Positions 10,558-22,900 of a stretch of DNA of 64,000 nucleotides are shown here, in pieces. The stretch is from Siphonodentalium dalli (lineage: Eukaryota; Mollusca; Scaphopoda; Gadilida; Siphonodentaliidae). A program made the translations under genes and the position numbers. Within the stretch, counting starts at the first letter, position 1. Each line of letters starts with the position of its first letter. The stretch spans positions 18,119,326 to 18,183,325 of the forward strand of contig CP136069.1 in the NCBI GenBank assembly GCA_032622095.1, written 5' to 3'. The notes beneath the pieces are model-generated. The model searched no databases, had not been told where the DNA came from, and worked only from the letters and a program-made list of their open reading frames with translations.

Positions 10558-11540
10558 TCGTACCAACAAGACATGATAAATTATCAGCCAACGAGTGATC
10601 ACTGAGCGCTAAACGTTTTAGTTGATTGTTCGATCGTTATAACATAATAAGCTGGATTGGTGGATTTTCGAAAATAGGTGGTCAAATCGTGTGCGCCACC
10701 CAACCTGGATTTTTGACGCTGTTGGGAGACTATATTCAGAAAAAAATTACTGAATGCTTGGATATACACATGAATATGTGTGCGTTTGTGCATTCATAGT
10801 TTAAATTGAAAGAAGAATCGTTCGCCAACCCACTCGTGGCGATATAGATGCCATTGTTGTATAAATGGGATAAATTTGTCAGATTTCCGAGTGATGTTAA
10901 ACGGGGAGAATTGTATCGATCCCCTGTCTTTAATATATTACTGTACTATTAACGTAAAGCAGGCGCGTATATCGGGACGGCGCATAAAGGCAGTGATATT
11001 TGGATGAAGGGAAGTGGAGCGGAGCGCGTTGCAAACCCGCGTGGTTAATATATTCATTTCTGCCTTAGCTAGCAACTTGCCCGATCGCTCACGAATGCAT
11101 AGGGCAATTGGCTGCATGATATTATATTGTCCTTGTGAAGGCAGCTATAGTCATTCAGCCAACGTACCTCGTCGGTACCAAATCGGCGGGCAAATTGTGA
11201 CCTATATCACCAGTAAGGGTACTAAATATGTAGTCCAACTAGGGTTGATAGCAATTTCAATTCGGTAGTTTTACTTATATAAACCCCGTCTAAATATTGA
11301 ATGTTATTATATGTTATCCTTCCATAGAGGATTCATTTGACGTTACAATAAGATCACGCGATGTGGAGACGTCAAAGCTACGGAAACCCGTCGAACATCT
11401 TCACGTTCAACGTATAGGTGATTATCAGTTCTTGCGCGCAGGGGCCTGTGATTTGTGCTATTTGTGTCCGAGTTAAACGCGTTTACACTTTGATCAAAGA
11501 AACGATGGCAGTTCCGATTGGATTGTATGTATGGCTGAAA
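10558..11540. other. No gene seen
   Basis: Sequence past the end of the duplicated arm. No similarity to the flank of copy B was noticed beyond 10557, and no credible ORF or repeat was recognised. Confidence 0.5.
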
Positions 11541-11563
11541 AATAATGAACGTTATCTCTGCTA

Positions 11564-12270
11564 TTCTGCAGACAATCAGTTGCGACAATGTCCGCGGACA
11601 CAGGTACCACAGTAGCGATGACATAGTAGGTGTGACAATTTAGTATGGTTTGGTGACAATTGGTCGTCACAATCAATATGCTATAGCTAGACATGTCGCC
11701 CGCTGCATAATTTATTCGCACAATGAGTCTTCCAAAGCTCGCTATGATCAGCCTTTTACTCGTTTTGGAACTTGTATATATTGTTCGCTTTGTTTATTCC
11801 AGATACTTTATTTCAGCTGTATTTCTCCCAACAGTTCAGACACAGCTTCATCGGCCCACATGGTAATGATAGCGGAATTATGCGTATAACTAAACATCGC
11901 AAAATTAAAAGTAGATAAACATGCAGTGGGATCATGTCAATAACAAACTTCGTGCAAACAAAAAGGAGTGAATGATGGATTTCCACGGTCAAACACAATT
12001 CTGGACGATTGATCGTGCAATTATATATATCGTTGAGAATACAATGTAGCAAAACGTAATGAGCAGAGATCAACCTTGGTGAAACGCAATGGGTTAATTG
12101 GTCCAGTCAACTCATTGTGCGGAAATTCAATGGGCAACATGGCTTGCTATGGCACATAATTATGACGACCAATTACCACCAAACTCCACCATTATAAATT
12201 GTCACACCCACTATGCCATCGCTACTGTGGTACGTTTGTCCGCAGCCAATGCTAATAACGTTTGCAGATT
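11564..12270. mobile_element. Inverted-repeat element with ~165-bp arms
   Basis: The left arm, about 11575-11740, contains 'taccacagtagcgatg', 'gacaattggtcgtcac' and 'cgcacaatgag'. It is matched in reverse complement by about 12090-12260 ('catcgctactgtggta', 'gacgaccaattaccac', 'ctcattgtgcg'), with substitutions. The interior of about 350 bp has no coding potential. This is a fold-back or MITE-like shape; the exact ends and target duplication could not be fixed. Confidence 0.6.
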
Positions 12271-12738
12271 TCGACACACACTGGTTGGTTGGGTATATAT
12301 ATAGGCCCTATATATGTAGTATATAGCTTTTGCGACATTTCGTTTACAAACACCGGCACCAAACAAAAATAGTTCTGTATCTGTATGTGAGAGTGTGCAC
12401 TGGAGACCTATATATATATATATACTACATGTAACATGTATTATAATCGAAATATCTACATTAACTGCCAAGCACTGATATTTGTGATGTTCGCCACCAA
12501 TGCCGATAGCCATCCTGCAAGACTATATTATCTATGTATATCGCGATCGGCATTGCCGGGGCCGAAATATAAGGATATGTATCGGTGTAATACGGATATA
12601 TATTAGTGTGCCCCAGTCTCCAGTACTGATGTTGAGTAGAGCATCACACAGTACAGAACGATATGCGTGTATGAATGGCTCACACTATGTCAGAATTATG
12701 GGGCAATGACTCAGAATGAGTGTTCATTGCTTCATATA

Positions 12739-13126
12739 TGTGACCCGCCATATCAAATCCAGTCGTACGTCGGGATTTTTTACCCTGTAACAATTTTTTA
12801 CAATTTTAATAATTTGTTCTTGTATTCTTTAACAATTTTTATAATTTCACCCATACAGAGCCCCAGACAAACATGAGCAGACGACACTCTTCGATATGCT
12901 TCTATATATGTGTGGGGCTCCCTGCAGGGTAATGGATGTTTTTTATTTTATGTCCTAAAAATTGTAAGAAACATTTATTTTTTTTAAATGATAAACAATT
13001 GTTAGGCCAATGCATTCTCTTATATATGCGAGGCGACCTATGGTCGACTCGCATATATAAGAGAATGCATTGGCACAGGGTAACACAAATCCCGACTTAC
13101 GACTGGATTTGATATGGCGGGTCACA
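12739..13126. mobile_element. 388-bp MITE with TGTGACCCGCC termini
   Basis: Terminal inverted repeats: the left begins TGTGACCCGCCATATCAAAT at 12739, and the right end at 13126 reads the complement. The arms are about 37 bp nearly exact and about 50 bp with looser pairing. The interior holds no ORF but contains the 69-bp palindrome at 13006-13074. The superfamily is not assigned; no convincing target-site duplication is seen (flanks ttcatata / tttgctta). Confidence 0.8.
13006..13074. repeat. 69-bp near-perfect palindrome, copy P1
   Basis: GCCAATGCATTCTCTTATAT pairs with its complement at the other end. The arms are 33 nt around a 3-nt centre, with one mismatch (GCGAG against GCGAC near the centre). 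The same 69-bp sequence occurs at 35819, 35981, 43591 and 43715. Confidence 0.9.
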
Positions 13127-13639
13127 TTTGCTTAACTCAGTACAACAACACAATGGTTCACATGCAGATCACTCGTTTGAATTTGGATTCATGCAGATAC
13201 TGAGTCTGGAGTAAACTACATGCATTCCCACATATAATTTATCCTTATGAATCTGAGACTCTGAGTGTATGTTTACAAAGACTAGCATGTACTTCGTTAA
13301 TTGGGGACTGAAACAACTAGACTTGTGCTTTTTATTCTGTTCAAACTGGTGCAATCAATCAAGAAGTGCATGTATATAACATGTTGTGTCCATTGTGATG
13401 TCCTATATGGTCTATGTCCACCATAACATATATAGTGGGCACTTTGGGCCGTGTATATAGTCGAGGGTAAGTGATGTTAATACAGATCGATTACCGCAGA
13501 AGAAAAGCGTGTGAGTGCGACATCATGCATATATGAGGTATCTTATGCAACGATCGGTCAAAGATATACAATTTCCAGATGATTGTTTTTTAATTTTGAT
13601 AAAACTACATTAGACGTACATTAGACCAAGTCTGTTCGG
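13127..13639. other. No gene seen
   Basis: AT-rich spacer without a recognised repeat or ORF. Confidence 0.4.
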
Positions 13640-14010
13640 TCCACAGAGGTGTAAGCAGCATGAGGTCCCCAGAGGGTGAATTTGGTTATGCTAGCCCGCT
13701 ATGCGGGTAGCATTACTAAATTCACCCTCTGTGGACCTCATTCTGCAAATGACAGACACACTATTTCAAGGCTTGTGTTCGGTACACAGCAGCTCGGGAT
13801 ATCGTTTTGGTTTATGCTGTCTTTGGACCGAGTCCCCATCTCAAATGACAAACTTGACCATATATATGAAACTGGTTATCCTCCCTTGGCTGGCATGGAT
13901 CACAAATCTGCGCTTGTTGGGGTTGAAACCAGCTCCGTTGGCGCTGAATGGCCAATGGCGGCGTAATGCACTGAGCACTCTACCGCTGGATCTCGTGCCC
14001 CCCTATTCCG
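13640..14010 (-). mobile_element. Candidate tRNA-derived SINE with a 3' hairpin
   Basis: On the minus strand a box A-like AGCGGTAGAGTGC lies at about 13971-13992 and a box B-like GGTTTCAACCCC at 13919-13930, separated by about 45 nt as in a tRNA. The tRNA-like head is followed by about 180 bp of unrelated body and then a long hairpin at 13661-13740. No protein coding is seen. The call depends on the two Pol III boxes only; no A-rich tail or target duplication was identified. Confidence 0.45.
13661..13740. repeat. 80-bp hairpin
   Basis: TGAGGTCCCCAGAGGGTGAA on the left pairs with TTCACCCTCTGTGGACCTCA on the right. The inner stem GCCCGC/GCGGGT surrounds a short loop. A few mismatches are present. 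Confidence 0.8.
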
Positions 14011-16289
14011 GGTTCAATTAATATGAAATCTAATATCACTCAGATATAAAATATAAATAGATGATTTACACAGCCAGGCTAATTACATAGACAATTGTGC
14101 ATGTCTTCATGACAATAGGCACTAGAATATTTCAGTAACAATAACTATATTTTGCCACAGTACCGACTTTACTGACATCAAATTAACTAGGAACTCTCAT
14201 CGAATGTCCAAATTTTAGTGGTATTTCAATTTCAGTGCATGTGTATATGGTGTTTAATTGAAAATATTCTCATTGTCATCAGACATATAGCGATGGTTTG
14301 AATGCATTGAATACGATCAACTGCTCGTATGTGTCCGATATTTATCGAATGTTTATCCGTGTGTTTTCGCAAGGGCGATTAGTACATACTTCCGAAATTT
14401 GCCATACGTTCTGAGAACATTCGTGAAATCCCAATAATGGTAAAGAAATACCCTCCCAATTATGATAGAAGAAATTTTGTCTTCGCACCCATATTTGCTT
14501 AACTAATGTCGATTTTAGATAATAAACTACGATTTCACATGGATATTCTACATTCCCAGATAGCAGGACTGTTGATTTATATAAACAAAATGCATTTAGA
14601 GTTAAGAATTTGCTCCCCAGTTTGAAATGACAATAGTATTTTTCAGCTATAATATTAGTTAATGGACTCCGTTCGCAAAGACCGATAACTCTATATTTCA
14701 AAAGAACGTAATTAGCGTGGTCAACTATGACCAATGACCGCGATAAATGATGTTACTTTCTCATTCTCGTCCAATCAGAATATCTAAAAGCATATATAGT
14801 ATACTTTGACAGACAATTTGACAATGAAACGTGTTTGTATATGCTTCACCTGCGTTTTATAGCTGAAAACGTATTTGTATAAGCCGAATTACGATGTGTC
14901 ACATGCTGAAGTGCCTATGTTCCGGCTAAGCGCCGATATGACAATAATATGATTCCGTGTTAAATCTGGCAATATGTATCATAACTGGGACCCTTAAGAT
15001 AATATATTAGTGTGAGATTTTTCTGCGGACACAATGAAATTATGAAACACAAACTTCTCCCCACTGGCGAGAAAAAAAATCCATTTTCGTGAATGGTATG
15101 TTACATTAAAGGCGAGTTTCCGTTAGAAACTATCGAGTTGGCATTGTTATGATGCCTAGCTGAATAGCTGTGATATTAAATTACCTGAAAAGTGCAGTTA
15201 CAATTTGCCCGCCAGTTTGGTACCGACAAGTCCATTTTTCGGCTATTGGCTGAAGTACTACTAAAGGAGGTGCGGTCTGTGTCATTTTTGCGTTTGCGTA
15301 CTTGGCAGAACCGGCCGTAAGTTACGGGTTAACAATGCTGTTTCCACTCGAGCTACTGAGATTGGAACATCTGTATATACATAAATGTTTATTCTGCACG
15401 AGAGCATTTACCGGTATTGTAGCATTTGGTTAATGATTTAATTTGGCCGAATTATACCAAATGTACTTGTCCCTATGTACATGCTGATGTTAACTTCCAT
15501 GTACAATGCCATGATCAATGTCATAATTGTATGGATTGTATCCCGTGCTGAATGATGTAACGACAAAAATCCGACCAAGATGTGCGCCACAGAACATGTT
15601 TTGCCGGAAGACGCCAAATGCAAGTTATTTGTTTTCTTCCTAAACCAGATAATTTATATCAACTGAGGGCGTTTTGTAATAATATCGTTTGGTCCTATAT
15701 AAACGGTTTTTTGTCCTACTGTTTTTATTTCTTCCTGAGGGTGTTTTGTCGGAGTACCATGGCAATATATCAGCACTTCAATTTAAATTCAAATGTTTAT
15801 TGGACATGGATTATCATCAGAACAAAATGAAAAATAAAACAATGACTACGATTTTATAATAAACAATGATGACGATTTACATAACATGTAATCAAATAAC
15901 TTAAATATGCAACTGGATAGCTTGTATCTCATGATTTGACTAGACTACTTTGTGGCACATTGGTGGCTTCTGAATTATGACGTAGACAGGACACGGATAA
16001 CGATGAAACATGCACTAATCCTGATATGGGGCCAGAGGTAAAATGGGAAGTAAACATAGTATACTTTCTAACGAAAGCCCTGGTTGAACTTCCATCCGAG
16101 CTGTGAGGTGAACCAGTGACCGATAATTTTGGATATGGCTCAACATAAGCAATATGCCAATTTTGTCCCACAAAAACTACGGAAACAAACAGCATCCGTC
16201 CGAGTGTGCGTCATTGCGTTCGTGCATGGGCATTTTGGTTTGTGAACGAAAACTTTAGTAACGTTAAAATGGGATTAATTTTCTACGCA
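14011..16289. other. No gene seen
   Basis: Only short, low-quality open frames are present on both strands, none with a recognised family or splice context. No clear tandem structure was seen. Confidence 0.45.
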
Positions 16290-16620
16290 TGTTTTAAATA
16301 TCTTATAGATATGTTCAGTGCGTAAAATACCATTCAAGTTCGAAAATGGGTTCGGTCCGAATCAGTATTTACTGAGTTATGGCCATTTTTACTTAGAATT
16401 TTTCATAATTTGAGGTTTCTCGATAACTTTAAATTGGGCTGTTTGATCTGAAGGAAATTTTGTATGTTAGTTGTTCAGTGCAAAACACAGGTCTATCATA
16501 TGGGTGTGTTTCGAATAAGTTTTACTGAGTTCTGGCCCATTTTCGACTGAGGATTTTCCAAATTTGAGGTTTCTGGATAACTCCAAATTTGATGTATGAT
16601 TTTTCCCGTCATATTTTGTT
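16290..16620. repeat. Two tandem copies of a ~160-bp repeat
   Basis: 'tgttcagtgc' occurs at 16312 and 16472. In both copies it is followed by 'actgagtt(at/ct)ggccc', 'gaggtttct(c/g)gataact' and 'aaatt'. The copies are divergent. Confidence 0.6.
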
Positions 16621-17600
16621 TACTGACATTACCCTTATCGCTTGTCCATGATCATTTATAAATTTTGTCCTACTTTCTAGAAAGCCATTACCCCAAACGA
16701 AGCACATTTAAAGTGGACATTAACTGGCCACACGGCCTTGTATTCTCAGTAAGTATTTGGCTTATGTCATGCTGTATTAAATTTGTAATGATGTTGGGAA
16801 AATACTATTTTATAAGTTACTTTAATATAATAGTAAATAGTATGTCATACAAAAACACTCAATATCGAAGCAGTCAATTGCTATTTACAATATTGAAATA
16901 TATCGAATTTGAAGTTACAAGCTCTGTTTACTTGTTTTCAACAGAAAATAGCTCTGTGATTTTATTTATATATTACTTTTATTATAAAATACAGGTATCC
17001 CACAAGCATGCTACATTAAAGTAGGCTAGTAAGTCATGAGTGATTGTGAACCTGATTCTTTTCATGCAACTGTGTCTTGCGTGGATCTTGGAACTGGTTG
17101 TAATGGATATTCTTTCTTAAACAATTAATGAATTTCTTTGCATATACATAGCATGGACACCAGTCAGAATAATTTTATTGATGTCAACAACAATATTAGA
17201 AGGTGTACTTAACCATTCACAGTGACTGTATTATAGTTAATAGTGTAGTCTGTCATATTATGCCACACATGCATTGTGCCACCACATAACAATTACTGTC
17301 ATTAAACCAGTTGCCGGCCTGGTAACCATATTCCGGGTTATGTTTACATTGATGTAGATCTGTATACAGATATGTGTGAAGTCACGTATCACAGATTTCA
17401 GTGATCACAAAATGATTACTGATAGTGAACGCGCGCTCATCAGTGCTCTGGTAATTGACAATTCACTATCAGTCGTGTCAGTTTAGGCCAGACAAAAAAA
17501 ATGAATCAGCAGACAACAGCAGTTGATAATTGTTGTGCTATGCTTTTGCGGTCGATTCGTTGTGTACTGAGTGTACTAAGGTATTACCAAATATTAACTA
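16621..17600. other. No gene seen
   Basis: AT-rich. A 119-codon open frame near 16665 has no recognisable domain and reads like translated AT-rich DNA, so it is not called. Confidence 0.4.
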
Positions 17601-17601
17601 G

Positions 17602-17655
17602 AGGTCAGATTCCATGGAATCAGATATACTTCCATGGTATCCCATCCCATCCCTT
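17602..17655 (+). repeat. Repeat terminus, inverted partner at 59394-59444
   Basis: 'gaggtcagattccatggaat', then 'cagatatacttccatgg' and 'tatcccatccca'. The reverse complement is found near 59400-59440. It marks one end of a repeat family that also carries the 131-bp and 345-bp tandem units. Confidence 0.7.
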
Positions 17656-17809
17656 GTGAGTGGTATGCGTATATGTGTGTTCCTCTTTATGCGAATGCAT
17701 ATTGGTGCCTTATGATCCAATGGTGCACTTGCATTGTCGTTTCTAAATTTAATATATATTTTGGGACTTCTGTCTGTCTGTTTGTTTGTCTGTTAGCTAT
17801 GACAGGTAA

Positions 17810-18150
17810 AACTGCTGGACGGATTTTGACAAAATTTGATAAATATGGGTACTTTTATTCAGGGAGTGTTTTGGACGGGTCAAATCGTGACCCCCGACCT
17901 GACCTTGGCCTTCAAACAGGTCAATCCAAGGTCAAATCGGGCAAAACAGACTGATTTCAACGAAATTTGATACCTAGGGTACTTTTGTCCGGGGAGTCTT
18001 TTGGGCGGGTCAAATTGTGGCACCGACCAAACATTGACCTTCGAAATGGTCAGTTCAAGGTCAAATCGGGTAAAACGAACGGATTTCGAAAAACATTGAT
18101 ACCTAGGGAAACTTTTGTCCGGGAGTGTTTTGGACAGGTCAAATCGTGAC
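17810..18150 (+). repeat. 131-bp tandem repeat, about 2.5 copies
   Basis: The marker 'ggatttt/gatttc' recurs at about 17822, 17952 and 18083. The unit contains 'gggtacttttgtccgggag', 'gggtcaaatcgtgac', 'gaccttggccttcaaa' and 'caaggtcaaatcggg'. It is the same unit family as 29780-30550. Confidence 0.8.
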
Positions 18151-18159
18151 AATAGTTTA

Positions 18160-19000
18160 CTTTTATAGTAGAGCGGACATACCTATATAGTATATCGGTG
18201 AGCATATTCATGCATTTGCCTTGTTTCTTGACAAGTCCGTTTGAATTTGGGTCATGAAGAGAGGGTTTGAATTTGAGTAATATATATCACCCGTAACAAC
18301 GTTATACGCTACCAGGGTTAAACCGTCCAATCTAAATCTTTAAAAGGCGTACTAATCTTGCGTTTAGATACTACTTATCACATCCACTCGTCGAAAAGTT
18401 TTTATCTCAATATCTGATTTTCGGAGTAATTTTCCCCATTTGATCTTCGGTGGAATTTGCCAAATCTGAACCCACCCGACACAAACACTCCCTTGAGCAG
18501 GTTGCGTTTATAGTAGAGCGTTCAAATTTTGTAGGCGCACCTACAGTATACCGGCTTACATGCTCCTGCGTGAAACTCGCTCCTACATTAGCCCGTTTGG
18601 GTATGGGGCTAAAAATCGGCTAGTGATAGACTACATAAGTATACATATTTATGATATATAGTGTTGTCACGAGTAAACCGTTCAATCTTAAAATTAGAAA
18701 ATCGCCCTCTAGATGCGCGTGAACACTAGCCATCAGATGTACTCGTCAAAAACAATTATCTCGATGTTTGAATTTTCCCCCCTTTGCAATTTTCGTGGAA
18801 TTTTCCTAAAGTCTCAACCCACCCTGACACGCATTCTCCATTGGGCATGTTACATTTATAGTATAGCCGTCAAACTGCTGGGATGTACATAAAGTATGTC
18901 CACGTACCTGCTACGACATTATCTTGCTCTTTAATCAGCCGGTTTGGATTTGGCGGGAAAAGTAGTTGCAATATTTTCGTACCCCGTAACGCGGAAAGTA
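18160..19000 (+). repeat. ~345-bp tandem repeat, three divergent copies
   Basis: 'ttatagta(g/t)ag' marks unit starts at about 18168, 18510 and 18856. Each unit also holds 'gacgagtacat(c)tg' or 'actcgtcgaaa'-type blocks and 'gtggaatttt(g)cc'. Inverted homologous units lie at 57990-58900. Confidence 0.7.
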
Positions 19001-19079
19001 ATGGGTAAAAACATTTTTAAGCGCTATATTCGAGTCCGAATCTCTCGTCCAATTCGTAATACGCAGCAAATTTTTTTTA

Positions 19080-22000
19080 GCTCTCTATTTATAAAAATAA
19101 AAAAATAAAAATAAAAACTTTGGTTTATTCATCCCGGTGTATAGTGTGTCCCTGTTTATGGGCTGTAACTCTTCAGGGAAAGCGCGGACACATGTTTTGA
19201 TGCCCGTGGGCAGTAGGGCATACCGAGGTGTACATACGGTCCAATTTTCGATGCTCGGCTCCTTATAATTTCCGAGATAATAAAATGACATTTTTTCATA
19301 TAAAGGGAGATAACTCCACGGGGTAAATGCGGACAATATCCGTTATGAGCCAAAGGCATAGAACTCATTTACCCCAACATACTTACCAAACTTGAGTTTT
19401 CTAGTACTAATACATTCAGAGATTTGGGCGTTGAAAAATACTGTAGTATAATAATAATAATAATAATAATAATAACTAGAATGAAACTGTAATTGCACAG
19501 CAATTTCGATACTTCCATGTTCGCCAATGACGGAAATTGTGTCACCTGATAAAGCGTCAGTTTTCAGGAGACACATATCAGTATGTTGACACTGTAGCTG
19601 ATAGTAATACTCGGCAACCACAGATTCTATCCACCAAATTCCATCAAAATCTGCACCAAAAACAATTTGAGATACATACCCACACGCCCGTTCTCCCAAA
19701 CCGGAAGTGAAATCCATTAACTATATATATCATTAGAGAGCGCAGAGTTTGCTGCACATCATGCAAAAGGTCCCAACTTGATATCTCAAGCCCTTCTGGA
19801 TTTCATATAAAGAGCGTTGTTTTATCCTTCGACCAGCAGCGAACTTTTAAACCGGAAGTGCGAACCCTATCATTTTTCGGTGGTACATAACACACATAAA
19901 TGAGCAAATAATGAAAAAGTCCGAACTCGATATCTCAAGCCGTTTCGGAGGAGATACTGGAACAACAATAAAACAGATAAAGAGCGTTGTTTCCAAAGTA
20001 ATCAGTGGCAACTACTGATGACGTCCACAAAATTTCATCAAAATCTGCGCCAAAATAGTTTTGAGATACATACCCACACGCCCGTTATCCCAAACCGGAA
20101 GTGCAATCCATTAACTATATATATATCTTTATAGAGCGCAGAGTTTGCTGCACATGATACAAAAAGTCACAACTCAATAGCTCGAGCCGTTCTGGATTCC
20201 TTATAAAGAACGTTCTTTTAACCTTCGACCCATAGCGAACTTTTAAACCGGAAGTGCGAACCCTATCATTTTTCGGCGGTTCATAACACACATACATGCG
20301 CAAATCATGAAAAAAGTCCGAACTCGATGTCTCAAGCCGTTTAGGAGGAGATACGTTAACAACAATTAAACCGATAAAGAGCGTTGTTTCCAAAGGTCAA
20401 TGTCAGACGAAATTCCCTATTTGTACATCGACTTCGTATACTCAATGGCTATGCGTGTACCAAATTTCACATCAATCGCTCAAGCCATTTCGACGATATA
20501 AGAATTCAAACATCGATTTTGCAAGTTACTTTTGTGTCGCGAAAAACCCCCAAATATCAACAAAATGGCGATAACTCCGAAGGTCAAGGTCGTACGAAAT
20601 TCTCAATAGGCTATTTAGCGAGATCTTCCAAGGTTTTATTCTGAAGAAAAAAACCGCAGGTGAATCGGTTCAGCCGTTCCCGAGATATAAGGGTGTTATT
20701 GGAATAATAATAAGAAGAAGAAAATAACTAGAATGAAACTGTAATTGCACAGCAATTTCGATACTTCCATGTTGCCAATGACGGGAACTTGTGTCGTCCG
20801 TTAACGAGTTAGTTGTCAGCATACACATGCGAGTATTGTGATACTATATACCATAGTACTAGTCACCAACCACAGTATTTTATCCACCAAATTTCATCAA
20901 ATGCTGCACCCACTCGCAAGTTCTCCCAAACCGGAAGTCAAATCAGTACCCTATATATATCATTATACAGCGCTGAGTCTGATGCACAAAAACTGCGAAT
21001 GCTCAATGGCTATGCAGGTACAAAATTTCAAATCAATTGGCCACGACGTTTCGACGGTATAAGAAACTAAACATCGATTTTGAAATTTTACAATTCATTC
21101 TAGGGGTCCGAAAACCCCATACAAATCAGGATTATAAGCAGCCATAACTCAAGAAGTTTAAGTCCGATTTGAAAAATCTGAGCGGGGTAGTGGTCAGCGA
21201 AAACTAAAGATTATGTCCACCAAATTTCATCAAAATCTGAGCCAAAATAGTTTTGAGATACATACCAACACGCCCGTTCTCGCAAACCAGAAGTGAAATC
21301 CATCAACTATATATATCATTAGAGAGCGCAGAGTTTGCTGCACATCATGCAAAAGGTCCCAACTCGATATATCAAGCCGTTCTAGATTCCCTATAAAGAG
21401 CGTTGTTTTATCCTTCGACCAGTAGCGAACTTTTAAACCGGAAGTGCGAACCCTATCAGTTTTCGGCAGTTCATAACACACATACATGCGCAAATCATGA
21501 AAAAAGTCCGAACCCGATATCTCAAGCCGTTTAGGAGGAGATCTCTTCACAACAATAAAACCGATAAAGAGCGGTGTACCCAAAGGTCAAGGTCAGACGA
21601 AGTTCCCTATTAGTTCATCGACTGCCAATGCGCAATGGCTAAGAAGGTTCCGAATTTCAAATCAATCGGCCAAGCCGTTTCGGCGATATAAGAAATCAAA
21701 CCTCGATTTTGCAAGTCATTTTAGTGGCGCGAAGACCCCCCAAAATCAACAAAATGTCGATAACTCTGAAGGTCAAGGTCGGAAATAAACCAGGTTTTTA
21801 AACAGCCATAACTATCGAAGTTGGTGTCCGCTTTTTAACATTCGAGTTGCATAGCAATCAGTGGCATCTACTGATGACGTCTACCAAATTTCATCAAAAT
21901 ATGCGCTAAAATAGTTTTGAGATACATACCCACACGCCCGTTCTCCCGAACCGGAAGTGATATCCGTTAACTATATATATCGTTCGAGAGCGCAGAGTTT

Positions 22001-22900
22001 GCTACACATCATGCAAAAAGTCCCAACTCAATATCTCGAGCCGTCCTGGATTTCCTATAAAGAGCGTTGTTTTATCCTTCGACCAGTAGCGAACTTTTAA
22101 ACCGGAAGTGCGAACCCTATCAGTTTTCGGCAGTTCATAACACACATACATGCGCAAATCATGAAAAAAGTCCGAACTCGATATCTCAAGCCGTTTAGGA
22201 GGAGATACGATAACAACATTAAAACCGATAAAGAGCGTTTTTTCCAAAGGTCAAGGTCAGACGAAATTCCCTATTTGTACATCGACTTCGTATACTCGAT
22301 GGCTATGCAGGTACCAAATTTTAAATCAATAGGTCTAGCCGTTTTGACGATATAAGAATTCAAACATCGATTTTGCAAGTTACTTTTGTGTCGCGAAAAA
22401 CCCCCAAATATCAACAAAATGGCGATAACTCCGAAGGTCAAGGTCGTACGAAATTCTCAATAGGCTATTTAGCGAGATCTTCCAAGGTTTTATACTGAAG
22501 AAAAAAACCGCAGGTGAACCGGTTCAGCCGTTCCCGAGATATAAGGGTGTTATTGGAATAAGAAGAATAAGAAGAAGAAAAACAATAAAAGCCAGAAGAA
22601 TTACAATATACTTCCATGTTAACACATGCAAGTATAATAAAAGCCAGAAGAATTACAATATACTTCCATTTAACATGGAAGTATAATAATGAAAAATATT
22701 CGAATAAGGGCTATAACTCTGGTTGAAACATTGGGCCGAAATCCGGATATCATTATCTTTAGTAGACCTCAGATGCCTATATTCGTTAGAGATCGTGCGG
22801 TCCTGATGCAATTAGTTTCTGAGTATTTTCAAATAAACGGAAAACTACCCCAATAGAAAAACTATATACTTCCTTGGTTACACCATTGAAGTATAATAAG
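19080..22900. repeat. Cluster of a dispersed repeat family with 'tatacttccatg' ends
   Basis: A block with 'gagatacatacccacacgcc', 'aaaccggaagtg', 'aactatatatat' and 'gcgcagagtttgctgcacat' recurs with the phrase 'actatatatat' at about 19720, 20114, 20951, 21306 and 21970. The block 'ccgatttt'/'gcaagtt(a)cttttgtg' also recurs (20515, 22370). The cluster ends in short inverted motifs around 22610-22690 and 22860-22900 (tatacttcc...ggaagtata). The part at 19140-19370 is the inverse of 51640-51860. Short open frames here repeat from unit to unit and are not genes. Confidence 0.75.

Noticed and set aside
14342-14734. 130-codon minus-strand frame
   Set aside because: No recognisable family or motif and no splice or promoter context; could be a fragment of an unknown gene but cannot be supported.
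16665-17024. 119-codon plus-strand open frame
   Set aside because: Composition is Tyr/Phe/Ile/Ser-rich as expected of translated AT-rich DNA; no domain, no splice context, no repeat of it elsewhere.
19156-19368. Open frame similar to those at 51631-51855 and 53348-53572
   Set aside because: It recurs only because the underlying non-coding repeat recurs; it starts and ends at no functional signal and has no recognised domain.
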